Shown here piece after piece: positions 1-11,825 of a stretch of 64,000 nucleotides of DNA. Source of the DNA: Lasiosphaeris hirsuta (Eukaryota; Ascomycota; Sordariomycetes; Sordariales; Lasiosphaeriaceae); contig JAUKUA010000002.1 in the NCBI GenBank assembly GCA_030549175.1, forward strand, positions 3,410,001-3,474,000, written 5' to 3'. Under the pieces are notes generated by a model, which saw only the letters and a list, made by a program, of their open reading frames with translations, was not told the origin of the DNA and made no database searches. Position 1 is the first letter of the stretch. Each line of letters starts with the position of its first letter. The position numbers and the translations under genes are program-made.

Positions 1-1677
1 CGTCTTCCCTCCATGTGTGTGAAAGTATCGCGTAGGGCGGAATCGCGTCGTTTGGGAGGTGCTTCGTCAGGTGGAACTCGCCGGTATCGCCACGCTCCAG
101 GAGTCGCATTGCATAAAATCACCAGACTTAGTTCTCTCAGCAGTTATTTATATCGATGCTCGGAAAAGACGAGCGGGTGCGCGAAAGGGAACACTTTGCG
201 TTTGCGAGATCTGTAGGTATAACAAGTCAGTAGCTGAAACTAAGGTCACGAGGAATAGCCAGGAATGACCTGCTTCTGGTTATCGAGGTGCGTAGCGCAA
301 ATGTTGGCGGGTTTAATGGGATGTTGAACCTCGAAGGTGGTTGTTGTTGCTGTCTCGAACGGTCGCGGCGTTTCGCTGCCTAGATCATCAAACAACCCCG
401 CAGCTGGGCATCTTCGTGGAGTTGCCACCTCGGCGCTGGCGCCAATTGCCATGCTCGAAGCATCTGATTGGTTTTTCGCTGGTGCGCCTCAGACACATGT
501 CTCTTCAGAATGTAATCGCGACAATGCAGGAACTGTCTTGTGGTAAAGCAAAAAGGATACTGGGAAAGGGGCAGATGCTAAGCCTACCCGAAATAGCTAC
601 GTAGGTACCCTCTCTCTGTCGTTGCACTGTGGGACAAATCACGTAAGCGCCGCACGGCACTATCAACCTTGTGCTACTTTATGATACTTGCTTCACTCGA
701 TGTCGGCACAAAAAGCGTGTGAGCGTCACGCCGGGGCGTAAGGCAAGCACCCTAGGGGTTGGTGATCGAAAGGCTAGGTGTTGAAAGTAAGTACTCTCTG
801 ACGAAGGTGGATACTAAAGCGCGGCTGGTGGGCAAGAGCAAAAACCCGACCACACCCTACCGGACCAAGCAGCCTACCCTCTGCGTATCTGGCCGCAAAG
901 GCCAGATCAGGGCCCCTGGAAGGGCCGCAAGTTGAGTCTTGCTCCTTGGATTTCCATCGCTCAGATCAGGGGGCTTCGGTCGGCCAGATCAGGTGTTCGG
1001 TCTTCGGGGTTCGGGGTATCCAGGGCTTTCTGGAAAAGGCTTTCAAGGTGCCATTTCTAAAGTCTCTTGGGTCCCTACCACCAACTTCACCACCTAGCGC
1101 GCGGTAGTCCCTCTGAGAACAGCTACAAGGGCGAGAAGGCTGTCTATGGTGGTAAAGCGCGTGATGTGAAGCTGCTCAACCTACTTGAATAAGGTCACCG
1201 CGGGGTATATCGGTGGGCTGGATAAAGGTAGTAGTATTACATTTAATAATGGTGTTAAGAGTGATATTGATGGGTTAATGACGATTTAGATTAAGTATCT
1301 GAATGGGGATAGCGGCCCTTGTTATGTGAATGTAAGGGTGAATGGGGATGGAGGGAGGAAGATTGCGTTCTTACCTGCAAGGAGAGACTTGGCAAGTAGT
1401 ACACTACATAGGAATTTGAGGAAGGGGGATAACACGATTTGTGATTGAGGGGGTTGGGAATGGATGGGCCATAGACGTGGACCGGTTTGATGGTGCCAGT
1501 TCAGTAGGTAGCCGGGTGCCAAGAGGAGACAGAAAGGAATGTCGGAGTTGGTGCAGAAGAAGTACAAGGTAGAAATGAAGCTGCGGAATTCTGGTGTCGC
1601 ACAATGGAAGGAACCACCTGCATAGCGAAGGGAAACCCTCAACGTTTTTCCAGTTCCTTGCAGGCCATGTTGACCGA
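1..1677. other. Intergenic stretch without a supported gene
   Basis: No open frame here shows a recognisable domain or splice-linked continuation. The short motif GCCAGATCAGG recurs around 900-990, and 1230-1300 is A/T-rich with clustered stops. It may be old non-coding or repeat-derived DNA, but I cannot assign it. Confidence 0.5.
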
Positions 1678-3701
1678 TCAGACCTCATAGGCACCATGAT
1701 CCCTAAAGGCATCCCCTGCAACCTGTTCCAAACCTTGCGACTGCTCTTCTCCAGGTGGGGGGTTCCCGAATATACCACAGACGACGGTGTACTCCTCTCC
1801 CGGAATGATGTAGCCCTGGAAGTTGTCGGCGTCGAGGCGACCGTCTGCTAGAGTGTCGGGATCGAAGTATTGGGCAAGAGTATCAACAGCGTCGTTTGCC
1901 GCACTGCTGCTAGCGTCTTGCTCGGCGTGCAGTGCGGAGTCACCCTGAGAGTTTCCACCTTCGTCAGGTGGGGAGGCATAAGGGTAAGATGGACCGGTAT
2001 CGACGTAGTTGTTCAATCCGCCGTAGTCATCATCAGGGCAGCCGTTGGCAGGGGCAAAGTCGTCAATGACCTCTCCAGTAACGAAGCCGGTGCCACCGCT
2101 GTTGCCAGATGCATGCTTTTTCCGGGATGCATGGATTTTGTTCTTGGGAAGCAGAAGCAGGGCATCGTTGAATGCCTTGACATCGCTTGATGGCAGCGCT
2201 CTGTTTGGTCGGAAGCGGCGAGCCATTGATTCATGATGGATGCAGAATTCATGGCCAACCTTGCGGTCGAAAACGCTCTGCCGAGCACTGCTGCACCTTT
2301 CAGCCTTGCAGATATCTGGGTGTTTGGGTTAGAGAGTTTGCTGACGTCCAACTGATTCGAGAACTCACCTTGCGGACAGTAGTCGACATCTCCGCTACTG
2401 ATAGCCTCCAGACAATCAGATCGGCGGCAACGATGGGCATCGCTGCAAGCCCGATCGGGCGGCTCGCACGGCTCTGTACACCCTGGGGCCTCGCAGCTCC
2501 TGTGGTAATAGTCACAGTACCTTGACTTTTTCTCGCGAGGCTGGCCACATCCTGGTGCCGCGCACCCATGGCTGGAACAGAAAGGCTGGCCCTCTCCGAC
2601 CCTCCAGTTGAAGCAGTCTTCCACATGACACCTGTCTTCGTGTTCGGAACAGTGAGACACGCCCCTGCTCACAACTCCCAAACAGTCCTTCTTGGCACAG
2701 GCGTCGTGTGCCGCGCAATAGACGCGCCCGCTCTCTCGAGCCGCGAAGCAGCCCTTGCACGTGTGGCTCGGACAGTATTCAGCTGCATCCGCCTCCTCGG
2801 TGTAGCTGTAGTACCTGTCCGAGCGCCACCAAGCGGGCGAGTACCAGCCCGAACGCGTTATCAAGTGGTACTTGCGTCGAGTAAAGCAGTCCAGTCGGGA
2901 GCAGGTATCCCAGTGCTCTTCGCAGAATCTCTTGGTTAAGTGTTTGATCCTCTCGTAGCCCACCTTGCCGCAGAGGTCGTGGGCCTCGCAATAACTCCGC
3001 CCGCCGTCTAGGTCCCTGGCCCTTTCGCACCCTGGAGCTCTGCAGTCGTGATCGGTGCAAAAGGGGGATGCCTTGGCCGGGTTCTGAGCGTGTCGAGACG
3101 GGTTCCCGCAACCGGGCAGCTGGCAGGCATGCAGCTCGCAACAAGTGCGTCCCTCGGCGGTGTCCGCTCCTGTCTCCTGGCAATCGGCAACCGCGCAGCG
3201 GTGCTGGCGGCAGGCGGCGTCCCTGTTGCTCTTATTATTTGCGCAATTGTAAACCTTGCAAGTGTGCTCGTGGCAGTAGTGGTAGCCCTGCGAACGACTC
3301 GCCCCGCTCCCATTGCATTTCTGAACCCCGCACAGATGGTTCTGGCAGCAGGTGGAGCCGGCCTGAGGAGGCGCAGAGCATTCGGCGACGCTGCAGGAAT
3401 GCGCCTCGCAGTAGTTCGGGGGTTGATCATCTGAAGCTGGCAGGGTTGTTGGTGAGGAGAAGCAGCCGGCGACTCTGCAGCTGTAGAAGTGCTCTTCGCA
3501 AAACGTGTTTGCAGCTCGGGGGTTGTTGTTGAACCATCTCGGTTCGCCGCAACCTGCTTTCGTACAGGGAGTGTGGTCTGCACATACGCCGCTTTGTCTT
3601 TGTCTTGGGTGTTCGCAGGACTCCACGGCTTTGCAGCGGTGCTTGGAGCAATACTTGCGAGACGTTTCCCTCTCGCAGCCGCTCTTTTTACACGTCACCA
3701 T
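1678..3701 (-). CDS. Cys/His-rich protein of 19 tandem C-x4-C...C-x2-H units
   Basis: Predicted 656 aa in two exons, complement(3701..2369, 2315..1678). The intron 2316..2368 (53 nt) starts GTGAGT, has a CTAAC branch and ends CCCAG; joining keeps frame and adds another repeat unit. From residue 4 nearly to the end of the repeat block the protein is a string of units C-x4-C-(8 to 40 aa)-[YFCA]C-x2-H-x(0-2), counted 19 times. Examples of the second half are YCSKH, FCEEH, YCEAH and CCELH. Unit 11 has Tyr for its second Cys, and unit 18 has Asp where His is expected. The regular Cys3His spacing suggests serial zinc binding, which is inference. The last 170 residues are acidic, Asp/Gly/Ser-rich and lack the repeat. 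There is no signal peptide or membrane segment. I do not recognise a named family; function unknown. Confidence 0.8.
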
Positions 3702-4506
3702 GCTGGGGATGTCGAGTTGTGGGTGTGTTATTATCTCTGCCTAGAGGAATTTTTTCAGACTTTGGGAATAAGCCGGTAGGTTATTATCTTGGAAGGTGCG
3801 AGTCGCGCCAATCTACAGCCTCACGTCAGGTTTCGCTGGGCTCGGGTCGGACATGTTGCAAACACCATGTAAAATTTGGAATGATTGGGCCGAAGGTTAC
3901 ACGCGCAAGCGAAACCACATAATCCAACAGCAAACACCTCTGCACAAAAGCTCCTATTCATCAAAGCTACCAATGATCGTACCTCACCTCGCAACATCAT
4001 TCCATTCCGAGTGAGCGATCGGCGAATGAAATTACATCAGATGGTGTGTCATTGGCGAGAACACGCCTTCTCTCCCATAAGATTGATTGGCTTCAATTAC
4101 CCCGCTCCTGTATGAAAGGACGCCTTGTAGACTAGAGATCCGAGACACGTGGATGCCAAAATATTGATGGATACTCCAACAAAACCGCCTTGCCATCGTG
4201 GCTTGCATGTCCTGCTCGTAGAGTCACAAGTGTCTCGGGATGGTTATGCTCATCAAAGTTATATTGGTGCTGATAAGTTTGGGTTATTAGTCAGATTGGC
4301 GCAGTTTCAAAGAGTCATTTGTCAACTTCCGAAACAAGGGCAGTGTTGAAGCATCGCTAAACTTTTATGCATTTGGCGAAATGCGGATTCCCCACCAGGA
4401 CTCAACATTGTTCGGTAAGCCGAAAAAATAATAGATGTATTCCTATCTAAGGTATGGTGTTTGGCTTTGTTGCAGTTCACTAACATCGCATTGGCCTACT
4501 CTTCAG
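3702..4506. other. Intergenic stretch
   Basis: This is the upstream region of the Cys/His-repeat gene, which reads leftwards. No supported gene or repeat was seen. Confidence 0.5.
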
Positions 4507-4920
4507 GTGTTGCCCCCCTTCGGAGCGAGCTTCAAGATTCCCGGAATCATCACCATCGGCCCCGGTTTCAAGGTTATCGGATCTACATCAGGCCGCCTTT
4601 CCATCGAAGCCTAAGTTTTTGGAACCCCTACTTGAACGCTCAAATTTGGTGATCAAGTCGTTGCCCAGGGTGAGGTCGAGGTCCATATGTAGGTTTCGCT
4701 ATTTCCCCACCTCATCAACTTGAAGTGCAACTGCCGATACCAGTTCACCCTTGCAGCACGCCCATGGTTACATTCGGAGTTGTCTTTGACAGTAGCCTCC
4801 TTATTCCAAAGCACGTCGATTGACCTTGTAATAAACACATATACCAGAGTCCATGGAGATGCAAGTATTGGCAGCGGCCAGGCTTTTTACCTACTGTATT
4901 GGCATGGAAGCAGGCTATGA
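4507..4920 (+). pseudogene. Relic of a fungal secreted-protein domain (LPPFGA.F.IPGI type)
   Basis: Frame 4507..4614 reads VLPPFGASFKIPGIITIGPG and a further 15 residues before a TAA. The phrase LPPFGAxFxIPGIxxIGPxF is one I associate with the C-terminal region of large secreted fungal proteins, often chitinase-like; this is from memory. Downstream frames to about 4920 contain plausible but interrupted continuations with several stops and frame changes. No start, signal peptide or long open frame survives. Best read as a decayed fragment; family assignment is weak. Confidence 0.35.
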
Positions 4921-5189
4921 AGAATTTGCTCGCATCAATGCCCCGTAAGTTACATCTTCGACCTTTGTGCCGCGCACCAATATTCTGATAAACATCTTTT
5001 TAGCACGCTTTTCGGCCTAAGCTTGAGCCGGAGATGGTCTCTGGCCAATGATGAGGCGAGTACCCCAGATCCTGTTTTCGACACCGTGCATGATGCTAAC
5101 GTTCGTCCCCCGGTACAGTCAAGTATTTACCAAAGTCCCAGTTGTCCATAAGCTGACACCGCGAAGTCCTCGAAAGGCCTTGACAGAGT

Positions 5190-5395
5190 CTGAAAAGGTG
5201 CTTATGTCTAGTTTCTCGAGGGGCTGAAATGAAGTGCTAGTTCCTTAAAAGGCATTCTTACCTGGTAGAAGGGTGTTCCTAGTTTCCTTAAAAGACGTCC
5301 TTGGTTCCTGGAAAGGTGTTCCTAGCTTTGTGAAAGGCATTCTTAGTTTTTAGACGGTGTTTCCAGTTTCTAGAAAGGAACTTCCCAAGCATGAA
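5190..5395. repeat. Degenerate minisatellite, unit about 22-28 bp
   Basis: Imperfect head-to-tail copies of a unit like GTTCCTAGTTTCCTTAAAAG recur: CTAGTTCCTTAAAAGGC, CCTAGTTTCCTTAAAAGAC, TTGGTTCCTGGAAAGG, CCTAGCTTTGTGAAAGG, TTAGTTTTTAGACGG, CCAGTTTCTAGAAAGG. About seven units can be seen, each differing by several bases. Confidence 0.7.
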
Positions 5396-5435
5396 ACACA
5401 TCTAACTAATCCCTTAAAAGCCATCGTCAACTCTA

Positions 5436-6187
5436 GACCACAACGCCAAGGAAAGAAGAAGCCCCCCACTTCGATACGTCGAGGATGAAGACACGACTAG
5501 CAGCTCCAGGCCGCAACGCCGGGCTAGACACAAAGCCAATGAGAGACTCAAGCAGGTAGTCTCGTCTGACCCCGTCTAGTCTCGAGTAGCCGATGAGGGC
5601 GACGACGACGACTATGAAGATGTTATTAAAGGACCCCGAATACGCCGATATCTTTGACGTGTATCGCCAGAGTTGAGTCAAGGTTCACCCATATGATCGA
5701 ATTTTTTGTGAACTACAGCGGCAGCGCTTCTTTCGAGGAATATCTCAAGATGTCGCCAAAACATACAATATGCTTTGCGAATCTTCAACTGCTAGCCCGG
5801 TCCGATCCCTAAGCTCTTGCAAAGCAAATTAACCGAATGGGTACCATACAAACCCCGGGAAGTGCGAGGACGGGAAAGCTTATGTGCCGAGGACTTGCTC
5901 TGCCTCCCCGAGATACCCAAGCACCAAAGAGATATTGGATTGTACCTACATGACCTGCTCTCGTTACACCTTCTCTCGGGACCGCATATGCACCGCGGTG
6001 ATCTTTATGTCGCGACAGCTTCGGATAACAACAGGCAGTTTGGGCCCTCAGGCCCAATGCTGAAAATCACTGGTCGCAGGCATTATGATCATTTTTCATC
6101 AGCTCCGGCTTACGCGGGAGTCAGATGGGAGATGAGGGCGGAGGACGGCGTTGGTAAACAGAATATGATTCACACTCAACGTCGGTG
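5436..6187 (+). pseudogene. Decayed unrecognised gene, product fragments only
   Basis: Several plus-strand frames carry coding-like fragments separated by stops. Frame 1 has a basic, Ser/Arg-rich part (SSSRPQRRARHKANERLKQ) followed by acidic DEGDDDDYEDV. A later frame, 5817..6187, reads LCLPEIPKHQRDIGLYLHDL and then GDLYVATASDNNRQFGPSG. The second part looks like a folded domain with hydrophobic periodicity. The mixture of frames and the lack of clean splice signals argue for a relic. I cannot name the family with confidence. Confidence 0.35.
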
Positions 6188-6284
6188 ATACATAATCCCG
6201 CTGCTCGCAATTGGCAAAGCTGGGCACTGAGAGCCAAGCTCCGATATCCAGGCAACCAGGTACCTTATCCAGCAGGGCACACAC

Positions 6285-9187
6285 TTAGAAGACACTCACA
6301 CTTCCCCTCCCACCACCCACAGCCTTGACTCGCGAGCCAATCTCCAGCGGGCTGCCCTCATACACAAGGAAATGTCCCTCCTCCACATTGGGCTCTTTCA
6401 ACCCCAACAGCATGTACACATTTGTACTGACCAAATCGAACGCTCTCTTCTCGCTCAGTTTGCCCCCACCATTCTTGTACACTGTCCCGGCCAACAAGGC
6501 TAAATGGTGTACAACATGGTCCTCCTGGAGGCCAATCGCTGTGATGACCCCGGCATCCAGGAGCTTGTCAATAGCCGTGCCGTTAGTCAACGGTGCGCCT
6601 GTTAGCGACCGGAGCTGGTCCCACGACATGGAATACGACTGGAGTGGAGCGAGCACGACGCCGACATTTGCGGCTGCGAGCTCGTCGGCGACAATCCAGG
6701 ATTCTGCACCACCAATGATGGCGAGGCGGATCGGGGTGCCCGTCTTGTCCTCGACAGCGGCCTTGACCTTGAGCAGGGCAGCAATGGTGTCGGCGCTGTG
6801 CACTGTGATGACGAGCGCCAGGGTGCCCTGGACAACTTTGTACAGAAATGAGGTTTCCGAGTATGTGTCGTTCGGAGCTTGCGAGAGTGCTGCGGCGTCG
6901 AGGAGCTTGCGGCGAAGGTGACCTATGGCGGCGGAGAAGGTTGTCTCGGTTGCTCTGGCCGAGAGGTCCAATGTGTAGTGAAGCGCAGCGTCGCTCGCGA
7001 AGACGGCTCCCTTTTCAATCTGGGTGGTGGATCCTGTCAAGAATCCCACGCTCGTACCGTGGTGGGTGCCACCACCGTTGAATTTTGGTGCCGAGATGGC
7101 CTTGGTGACACCGTACCTGTATCCGATATGGAGCTTCTTGCTGTCAAGTTGAAGTCCATCCTCACCACGGCTGAATACCTCGCCGTCATCGCCGTTGTCG
7201 CCGCTGGTTTCATAGTCGATCGCATTCAAACCAACGGTGGCGCCAAAAGCTGTGATAGACTCGCTCAGGTAACCGTTCTTCAGCCCAATGACCGGGGTCT
7301 TGGCTGCCGATGCAACCTGTAGCTCTGCGGTGCACAAGCCGATGCAAGTAATTTTGCCCCCGGAAAGAACCACATTATACGGCTTGTCATGTGGAGATGA
7401 TTCCTGCTTCGAGTGAGCAACGAGAAGCGTCGAAACGCCAGTGAAGATGACATTGTCCATGAGGGTGGGTTCTTCCACAATGGTCGCGAGGCTCTCATCA
7501 GGCACAATAAACTCCACGGCGGGCTTTTGCAACTCGACGGGATCCTCGAACTGAGCGGTGCCGTCAATCCAGACCTGGACAGGAGTTGCGCCGACGCTCA
7601 GCGGGTCGCTATCCCAGACTACGACGTCGGCATCGAACCCGGGCTTTACTTTGCCAAGCCTCTCAGCGAATCCCAAACGCTCAGCTGGCGCAGTGGTCAC
7701 TGAAGCGAGGGCAGCGTGATATGGCAAGCCATACCGATACCCCTTCGCGGCCTCGAACAAAACGTGCTGAGCGTTCAGAACAGGGTTGTCCGAAACATAA
7801 ATAGGTGTCAGGCCGTTGTCGTAGAGGATCTTGCCGGCGTATTCCGACGCTATGTATGCCTCGGCCTTGTACCACATGTTGTCGGCGAACAACGCCGAAG
7901 CGGGAGGGTCTCCGCCGTAAGCGCGCTTGAGAATCTGCGTGGTGTGTCAGTTGGGAAGAGGAATTCCTGCAGCGGTCAAACACGACTTGCCTCGGGGACC
8001 AAATATGTCTGGTGGGCATGATGGAAGGCCCTCACAATGAACTTGAACTCATTGGTATGGTCTACAAAGGCCTCGAGGTCTGGGATGGTATAGCAATGCG
8101 TGTTGAGGTGGACCTGGCCGCGGAGCAGGGCGCTGAGGGACTCCCACTTCAATTCCTGAGGAAGATATTCCTTGACGTTCTGCACCCCGAAGGCGGCGGC
8201 TGCGTCGCACCAGTCGTCTTGTCGGCGCACCAGGCTGGCTGCTGTCTCAAAAGCGTGGCGAAACTCCCAGCTCTCGCCCATGCGACTTGACGGGCCATGC
8301 TCGAAACGCCCATAGACACGCTTGGGGTTCTCGCCGCAAGCCATCTTCATGAATCGCCAGTTACGGTCCGGGTCGGCCAGCATGTCGGCGGCGCTAGTCT
8401 CGTTGCGACCGTCTGGCTTACCGATAGCGTGCTTGATGACATAGGCCTCGCCTCCCATGTTGTTGGCCGAGCCGGGGAGAATCAGACTGGTTGTTACACC
8501 GCCGGACTTGATGACCTGGAGCTGGTGGTCGCCGGGCTGGATACCATCAATGGACCTCACATAGGGGGTGATATCGCCCGAAACCTCGTTGGTGTCTTCC
8601 CATCCAAACAAATCAGGTAGAGAGTTGGCGCCAGCATGACTGTGCATGTCAATGATGCCGGTCGTGAGCGGGCGGCCCTTGGCATCGAAAGTGAGCGTGT
8701 CGGCGGAAACGCTGGACATGGCAATGGCAGACTCAACACGCTTGATGAGACCATACTCGAGGTAGACGTCTGCTGGGATCCAGCTGTAGCCCTTGCCCTT
8801 GCGGGCGTCCTCGGCAGAGGTCCCCTCAACGGGCTCTCCGACCCAGACACTAGCGTTCTTGATGAGAGTAGGGGCATGGCCGTCGAGATAGCGGGCATTG
8901 CGGTCCCGACCTAGGCCAATTGGGTTTGTGGGCCTGCTGCGCAGCTTGGCGCAGATTGCGAGGTCATCCTCGAGCCTTTTGACAGAGAGGCCATGGACTG
9001 TGGTTTGTGCAGTCGACAGTGTGGGTTTCGGTACCGAGATCTGCTTCCACTGCGCGAAAGCGATAAAGGCGAGGCAGGCAAGAACGGCAAATCTCAGTAC
9101 CCTCGACCTGCGCACTCGACCCTGGCGCCAGGCCGGCGGGTGTCCTGCGACGTCAGTGTAGGCGGGAAGTCCGTCCTTCCTGTCCAT
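6285..9187 (-). CDS. Membrane-anchored amidohydrolase (imidazolonepropionase-like), large fungal type
   Basis: Predicted 948 aa, complement(9187..7991, 7934..6285). Start chosen at MDRKDGLPAYTDVA because it gives a short basic cytosolic tail (RRSR) and one membrane segment at about residues 31-46 (FAVLACLAFIAFA). The amidohydrolase barrel begins at GIIDMHSHAG (metal-binding HxH at about 182-184), continues through VHLNTHCYTI and FHHAHQTYLVPE, and reaches the catalytic-Asp region IYVSDNP. KPGFDADVVVWDSDPL is the classic composite beta-sandwich return. From about residue 580 a second, more divergent amidohydrolase-like half follows, so the protein is roughly twice a bacterial homologue. The intron 7935..7990 (56 nt) begins GCAAGT and ends CGCAG, a GC-AG intron; only this choice gives LVPE-ILKRAYGGDPP in frame. 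Substrate unknown. Confidence 0.88.
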
Positions 9188-11825
9188 GATTGCGGTGTGA
9201 TGAGAGGGAAAGGAAAAGGCAGCCGCGAGGGCGGGAGCAAAGGCATTCAAATGGCCCGAGTCATCTCGAAACCGTCGACAGCACGTCAGGTAAAACATAG
9301 ATGGCGGGGCAGCGCCAAGACAGAGCTTCCCACCAATGGTGAGCTTGGGCCAGATAGGAAGGAGCATGGGAGCTCGGCAGATAGCACAGGTGCTATCGAG
9401 CACTAACAGAACTGCACCAATTGGCCACTAGGTCATGATAGCGAGAAGTAGCATTGGGCAGAGGCTAAAGTGTCTGTGATCGTCGTCATCTTCGTCATCT
9501 TACTTTCACATCGAGGATGGAAGTTGTATTGTGTTTCGAAAGCTCAATTGATCTGTACACAAATCTCAAAAGCAAGCCCGACTTGACATTAATATATCCC
9601 AGTCGGTGAATTGAGCTAACAACCAAGTATTCATTTGGTTAGCTCACCGTGGACGCGCGTTGGCTGATGATGTCTATGGAGGTAGCCAGCTCCTTCACTC
9701 ATCACTCAAAATGTCACACCTGCCTGTTTTGGACCCAGCTCTCACTGCAACACCTCGGGAATCCCCAATTCCCAGTATCACGGCCCCGGCCCAGCGTTGA
9801 GAAAGCTTACCGACCAACTGGCGATGTGGATACAAAAACTCCCCTCCTTGTGCCAGATTCGGTCACACACTGTCGACATCAGTCGTTGCGTCGATATTTG
9901 CCAACGCGCCGGGCCGCTGATATTGCCTTTGGCCGCGAAATGGTTTGCGATTGATCCACAGGCGCGAAGGCAATCGGTGCATCTGAACGACTGACTCCAA
10001 GCTCGCGTGTCAACTGAATAAATAGATAGACAGGCTGTTCGTCTATGGACTTCTTCAGAACAGTAGAGTGGTAGCGCCAACGTGAGACCAAGTCGCAGTT
10101 TGTCTTGAATGGCAGCGCATGATGTCCTAGACAGAGGGGAAAGTCGATCAAAATCGAGAATCAACAGCAGCATGAGATGCTGGTCACGTGCCCCCCTCCC
10201 CCCGCGCAACTACACAAAGTTCATCGTCGTGAACCCGGAAGCGGCGTCGCAGCTTTCAAGGTGTGCATGTCCAAAGGTAATAAAACCGCTGTTCAGCTCG
10301 GTCAGAAGAAAGGCCGGCCATGCGCGCCGACCGGGTCCAGGTCACCCGGGTGGTGGCGGGGTAGGTGACATTCCACGCTGCCCGACATTCTGGGTCCAAC
10401 TCCCTCCCCTAGCCTTTCCATTTGACTAAAAAAAAAAAGAGTAAACCCCAAAACAAGTATTCTAACGGGAGAGCGGCGTGATAAGGTAGTGATGGAGAAG
10501 TGATAGAGTCGTGGCGGGAATCAGTGGAGACGATCTTTATTCTTTACCATCGTGGGGATTCCCAGCCGGCGGCGATTCCCAGCAGCCGTGCCCAATGATT
10601 TACAATTCCACCTCCCAAAATGGTAGGGCAGCGAGGATCACCTGTGGATGGCGGCAAGACATTCTCGTGTGCATCGGAACCCACCAGAATCCCTCTTGGA
10701 GATCTTTTTGCCTTGCACTCTTCCGTTGTCCTGGTCCTGGGTTCTTCTATGATCGGCGTCTCTATCACACCATCATTTTTGCCTTTTGAGAAAGCAGTAA
10801 GGAGGCAGTCGGCAATCAAAGCAGCAGAGGAAAACTAGTACGCATAACATGCTGAAATGGCTTCGTCTTCCTTCGGCACGTGGGGGACATTTTCTCAACC
10901 CTGCGCGTTTTGAAACAAGCCATCCCAGGCTACCGACGGCGCCTTGTCGGCGCATTTTCTCTGCATTTTGACAGCATCCTCCGCGAGCAAAATGGGCAGC
11001 ATGGGCAAAGTGCGGGCGAAATGCGGGTGTGTGGGAACTGTGTAGGAACTGCCGCTGACGACCGCAAGCGACCCGCGCACCTGCTTGCATGGCACCCTGC
11101 TCCGCGGCAGGAGCGCTTTGATGGTGCATGGCCGGTCTGGCAGGGGCTTCTCCAGCACTAATTCCCCTTGGGGCTTGGTGCCAGGAACGACCAGAACAAC
11201 CAGGGGAACAGGCTGTCGATCTTTGCCCCAAACAACATTCTTCGAGCGCATCCTAACGGCGGGCAGCCCGCGCCGCCAAATGTCACCATTGCGGAGACGG
11301 GGATGTTTTCCGTCTCTTTGCTTCTTCCTCTCGGACTGTGAAATTGACCGCCTGGCATCCCTGATCCCATCCATGATTCCCGTCCATGAGCCGGGTTCAG
11401 CGCAGGTCCAGTGCCCCTAGGGGACCCGTCCAGGGCATCCGTGTCAGCAACACGCCCGTTCACCCGCCCACGAACCAGAGCAGCCCGGTGTTTGTATTTT
11501 ATGGCCTTCACCGCGACGGGTTGCATGGTTGCATACGCATCATGGAAGGGGGAAATGATCGACGCACTCATTCTTCACTCTCCTTGTCCCTCTCGTCCTC
11601 ATCCTGGCCATTCCTCTCTCTCTCCCCCCTCGATCCACTGACGCTCCTGGAGCCCTTCACTCGTTCTGGCTCCGAAGATTCAACCTCTGCAACATTCGAT
11701 CGACATCCAGGTTCCGGTATTGACAGACTGAGGTACTCACGTGTACCTGATCGTTGGAAAAGTGGCCATGCCGCCCTAGTCATTCGCTTCAAACACCGAG
11801 GAAAGACCAAAAGGTCAACGAGAAG
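9188..11825. other. 2.6-kb intergenic region between two divergent genes
   Basis: It lies between the starts of the amidohydrolase (leftward) and the surface protein (rightward), so it must hold both promoters. Several open frames of 60-160 codons exist but none has a recognisable domain or consistent splice structure. A pyrimidine-rich tract at 11565-11650 (CTCTCTCTCCCCCC) fits a fungal core promoter/5' leader for the downstream gene. Confidence 0.5.

Noticed and set aside
9188..11825. Several frames of 90-160 codons upstream of the surface-protein gene
   Set aside because: They have no recognisable motif, overlap one another in all frames, and are most simply promoter sequence.
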